64,000 nt of DNA from Amoeboaphelidium protococcarum (Eukaryota; Aphelidiomycota; Aphelidea): the NCBI GenBank assembly GCA_023515745.1, contig JALECJ010000002.1, positions 62,001 to 126,000 on the forward strand, given 5' to 3'. How positions within the stretch are numbered: position 1 is the stretch's first letter; each line of letters opens with the position of its first letter. Below, one piece after another: positions 61,658-64,000 of the stretch. A program made the position numbers and the translations under genes. Under the pieces are notes generated by a model. That model saw only the letters and a list, made by a program, of their open reading frames with translations, did not search any database and was not told where the DNA came from.

Positions 61658-62818
61658 TCAAAAGTATTATGCGCTGTCTCGATGCTTCGCTTTGAGTAGA
61701 AATGGATGTTACAATATTTCATCGACAGTAATTCGATCTTGAGGCAACCATCGGAGACATTTTTTAACCAAATCGCAAAGCTATTCATAATCTTCCGTAT
61801 CAGTTCCAGGCTACTTTGGCATGATTTTCTGTAAGCCTCCGTTAAAGCGAGATTGCATGTCAAACTTAGCATACCGCATTGCATCCGAGTCGAAGAGTGG
61901 ATCTTCATCAATCAAATTGAAATATGAACCCACCAAATGTCGCGCCTTTAACCAAAGTAATTGGAAGTATGTATAAACATCATTGGGCTCCGTTCCATCG
62001 TCATCAGTATTGAAATGAGATTAAGTAACCAAATTCCAATACACTTCTTGCTTATAGACATCAGGCACACGTTCATTCAGGAAAGTTTAAATTTCATAAA
62101 GTCTTGAGATAACGCTGCATTCATTCAATAATGCCCTGTCGGTGCACTAGTACAATTGTACAAGAAGCCATCCAAATGACCAAATATCAGATTAGACGGA
62201 ACCTTGTCCAAGAAGAGTTATTTCGGGACTTTCAATATAAGGAGTCGGACGATGCCAAAAATTACGATCACTATTTCTACAAGCAACACCAAAGTCGGAC
62301 AATTGTACTCTCAGATCTGCATCGTCATCCACCTGACGATCTTCCACGAGTATATTTTCAGTTTTCACATCATTTTAGACTATATCCTGCACCAATGCTT
62401 GTTTGATAGCCAGAGCAACATCATACCCGACTTGTCTGAGACCATTTACTGATAGTGGGCGCGAAGACGCGTAAGCTTGAAGATCACAAGCTAGTAAAGG
62501 ATAAACTATGCAACAAACATCAGTTCCGTGATAAAAACTATCCAATATTGATATACATCTACCATTACTTCGCGATCTTGGAGTCATTTTCACTTCAATG
62601 CCAGCTACAGGTCCACGAACAAGCGCTTTGATCGCAACATCATTTTAATTTAGTAAATCCCGGGCTTAATAGACATGACCAGCGCCTCCTTCACCAACAA
62701 ATTTGATCACCTCGTATCGATCACGCAAAATGGCGCCAATTTATAATACTGGCTTTTCATATGGAAGAGCATTATAGATGGCAATTTATACCCAGCACAA
62801 CACAAAGGCAAGGTGCAT
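61658..62818 (-). CDS. Protein kinase with altered catalytic-loop His (CMGC/CLK-like?)
   Basis: 386 aa, single exon, between two LOR paralogues. N-terminal ~25 residues are hydrophobic. Kinase motifs: glycine loop 'GEGGAGHVY', 'NDVAIKAL' (Lys), catalytic loop 'IVQNDVKTENILV' (the usual His-Arg/x-Asp is Gln148-Asn-Asp150; the Gln is TAA), 'VQLSDFGVAC', 'YIESPEITLLGQGSVQSDIWSFGWLLVQLY', and late 'RWLPQDRITVDEILQHPFL'. The APE is 'SPE', as in CMGC/LAMMER-type kinases. Catalytic Lys and Asp are kept, so activity is possible, but the changed HRD may alter regulation. An upstream in-frame TGA supports the start. Stop TGA is at 61658-61660. Confidence 0.8.
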
Positions 62819-62992
62819 ATTTAAAGCAATTCTATATCATGAATTGTTATTTAAAGTTGACAGAGTATCTTTGAGTAACCAAAATTTGCGAATCATACAC
62901 GCGATTTGAGGGGTTGGCTCCTGTCAAGCATGTGAATATGAAGAATTTAAAGCAAACAAATGTAAACGTTATTCGATCAAATCTTGATATTA

Positions 62993-63805
62993 TCATTGCC
63001 TTTGGTCAAATCTCTAATCAAATAGAGCGCAAAGACATACAACAAAAGACGCGTCAGCATTAGGATTCACCGTTATATAGTACGTGTCAAGACCAAATAT
63101 TCCACTAGAGAGAAATGCACTCATGTTCTCCCAAGGCCTCTATTTGGTCACTGATGCCAGCATAAACTCATTGCCATTGCGAATATCAAATATCTGAAAA
63201 TCCCTATTCCCAAAGGCGCCCCTCAGCACAAAGTCTGGCTTTTTAGCCTTGCTATCACCCAAGAATATCTCCACCTTCGGAGTCAGTGACCAGATTTTGG
63301 GATTAAACACAAATACTATATTGTTGTCATTCCCAGGGAAGTAAGCTCGATACTTCATATTACAGCTGAAAACATTTCGCTTCAAGCTCAACACAGGCTA
63401 ACCATAAGAGTCAAAAAGAGTCTTAAGACCTTTGCCTGAAAAAGCTTTACTCTCCAGCTTAAACCATAGGCGTCCTAATTGATCATGAACTTGATAATCT
63501 TGACCAGAGAAAGCGCCAGAAATATTCTACATGATGAAGTAGGTTTGCTGTTGCATGCAAAACTTTCCATCCACAATAGGCATCAACAGATTATTTTGCG
63601 GGGCAGCTGTATATTGCGGTGGAAAGTATGGTACATTCTAAGGTTGCTACATCATCGGAAGACCTTACTGGACACCTTGCTATTGCCACTATTGCTAGAC
63701 ATTTCCGCCTATATTTTGATGCTTCTCTGAAATCGCCTACTGAGGAGCGTATTGATTGCTATTAAGATACTGCGGATTCTACTGTTATTGCCCTTTAGCG
63801 TCCAT
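62993..63805 (-). CDS. LURP-one-related (LOR) protein, paralogue
   Basis: 270 aa, single exon, second member of the tandem LOR pair. The N-terminal ~85 residues are Gln-rich, with Gln spelled by CAA, CAG, TAA and TAG together (e.g. MDAK-G then four Gln as CAA TAA CAG TAG). The LOR domain matches its neighbour position by position: 'FIMQNISGAFSGQDYQVHDQLG', 'TLFDSYGQPVLSLKR', 'FVLRGAFGNRDFQIFDIRNGNEFMLASVTKQR', 'LDTYYITVNPNADASFVVCLCALFDQRF'. It lacks the His/Arg tail of the other copy and ends 'FDQRQ'. Stop TGA at 62993-62995. Confidence 0.85.
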
Positions 63806-64000
63806 CAATTTTAGAGTTTGACTTTCTGATGCTTTATTAGTGAGTGAATTGTAATGATCAGACGCGAATCATTCTGATTTCTTAATGTTAAATATAGCTC
63901 CTGGCAACGAGTAGAGATCAGATGATAGAATCACTCAAATGATCTTTGGCATTATCACGCCTAGCTTCGGAAACGCACCAACTACTTACATATTATCTAT
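63806..64000. other. Upstream region of the LOR paralogue, to the window edge
   Basis: No coding similarity recognised in these last 195 bases. It presumably carries the promoter of the minus-strand LOR gene that starts at 63805. Confidence 0.35.

Overview
This is nuclear DNA of a microbial eukaryote that reads UAA and UAG as glutamine and uses UGA as its only stop. Under the standard code the window looks like a field of broken ORFs. Read with TAA/TAG = Gln it resolves into about 35 tightly packed protein genes, every one ending in TGA. The reassignment shows directly at positions where the protein family has an invariant or usual Gln: NDUFS3 (75-77), the CCT-gamma N-terminus (5222-5224), the Atm1 'SRQTGG' motif (9106-9108), the Kex2 'QW' strand, and the histidine-kinase receiver 'MDIQMP' motif (57450-57452). 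Eleven short GT-AG introns (58-77 bp, one of 168 bp) sit mostly near gene 5' ends. Gene content (mitochondrial complex I, Atm1, Kex2 with a P domain, Psr1-type phosphatase, Gpc1, Tel1, Mps1, a hybrid histidine kinase, fungal-like eL34) suggests a free-living or parasitoid protist near Fungi (Holomycota, e.g. an aphelid-like lineage). That placement is inference; a ciliate or another UAR=Gln lineage is not formally excluded.

Layout. 1-5321: NDUFS3 (5' cut by the window edge), a small unknown protein, ribosomal eL34, mitochondrial uS7m, RPA2, CCT3. 5613-22829: a minus-strand block with a beta-propeller/coiled-coil protein (Nup82/88 candidate), mitochondrial ABC exporter ATM1, kexin protease KEX2, an unusual ADF-H/polyQ protein, and the 7.1-kb intronless TEL1/ATM kinase. 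23046-33867: a small possibly myristoylated protein, RNase P subunit RPP30, GH47 mannosidase, a TMEM135-like protein, a decayed PIF1/Helitron-type helicase, a METTL25-like protein, a divergent actin-related protein, and an unknown protein. 34554-45832: MPS1 kinase, FKBP12, an unknown secretory protein, HBS1, pyruvate kinase, PSR1-like phosphatase. 45833-48301: a gene-poor stretch with a (CTCA)n repeat and a degenerate LTR-retrotransposon Gag. 48302-60480: TRMT2A, phosphatidylserine decarboxylase, GPC1, two unknown proteins, hybrid histidine kinase, an exonuclease/phosphatase-fold gene with an apparent 1-nt frameshift, and a polytopic membrane protein. 60590-63805: two tandem LURP-one-related (LOR) paralogues flanking an unusual protein kinase.

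The genes are mostly housekeeping and lie on both strands with short spacers, so no operon-like logic is expected. Functional themes are mitochondria (NDUFS3, uS7m, ATM1, PSD, TMEM135-like), the secretory pathway (KEX2, GH47), phospholipids (PSD, GPC1), genome maintenance and mitosis (RPA2, TEL1, MPS1), and translation or RNA (eL34, RPP30, HBS1, TRMT2A). The most notable result is the genetic code itself, including polyglutamine tracts spelled with mixtures of TAA, TAG, CAA and CAG.
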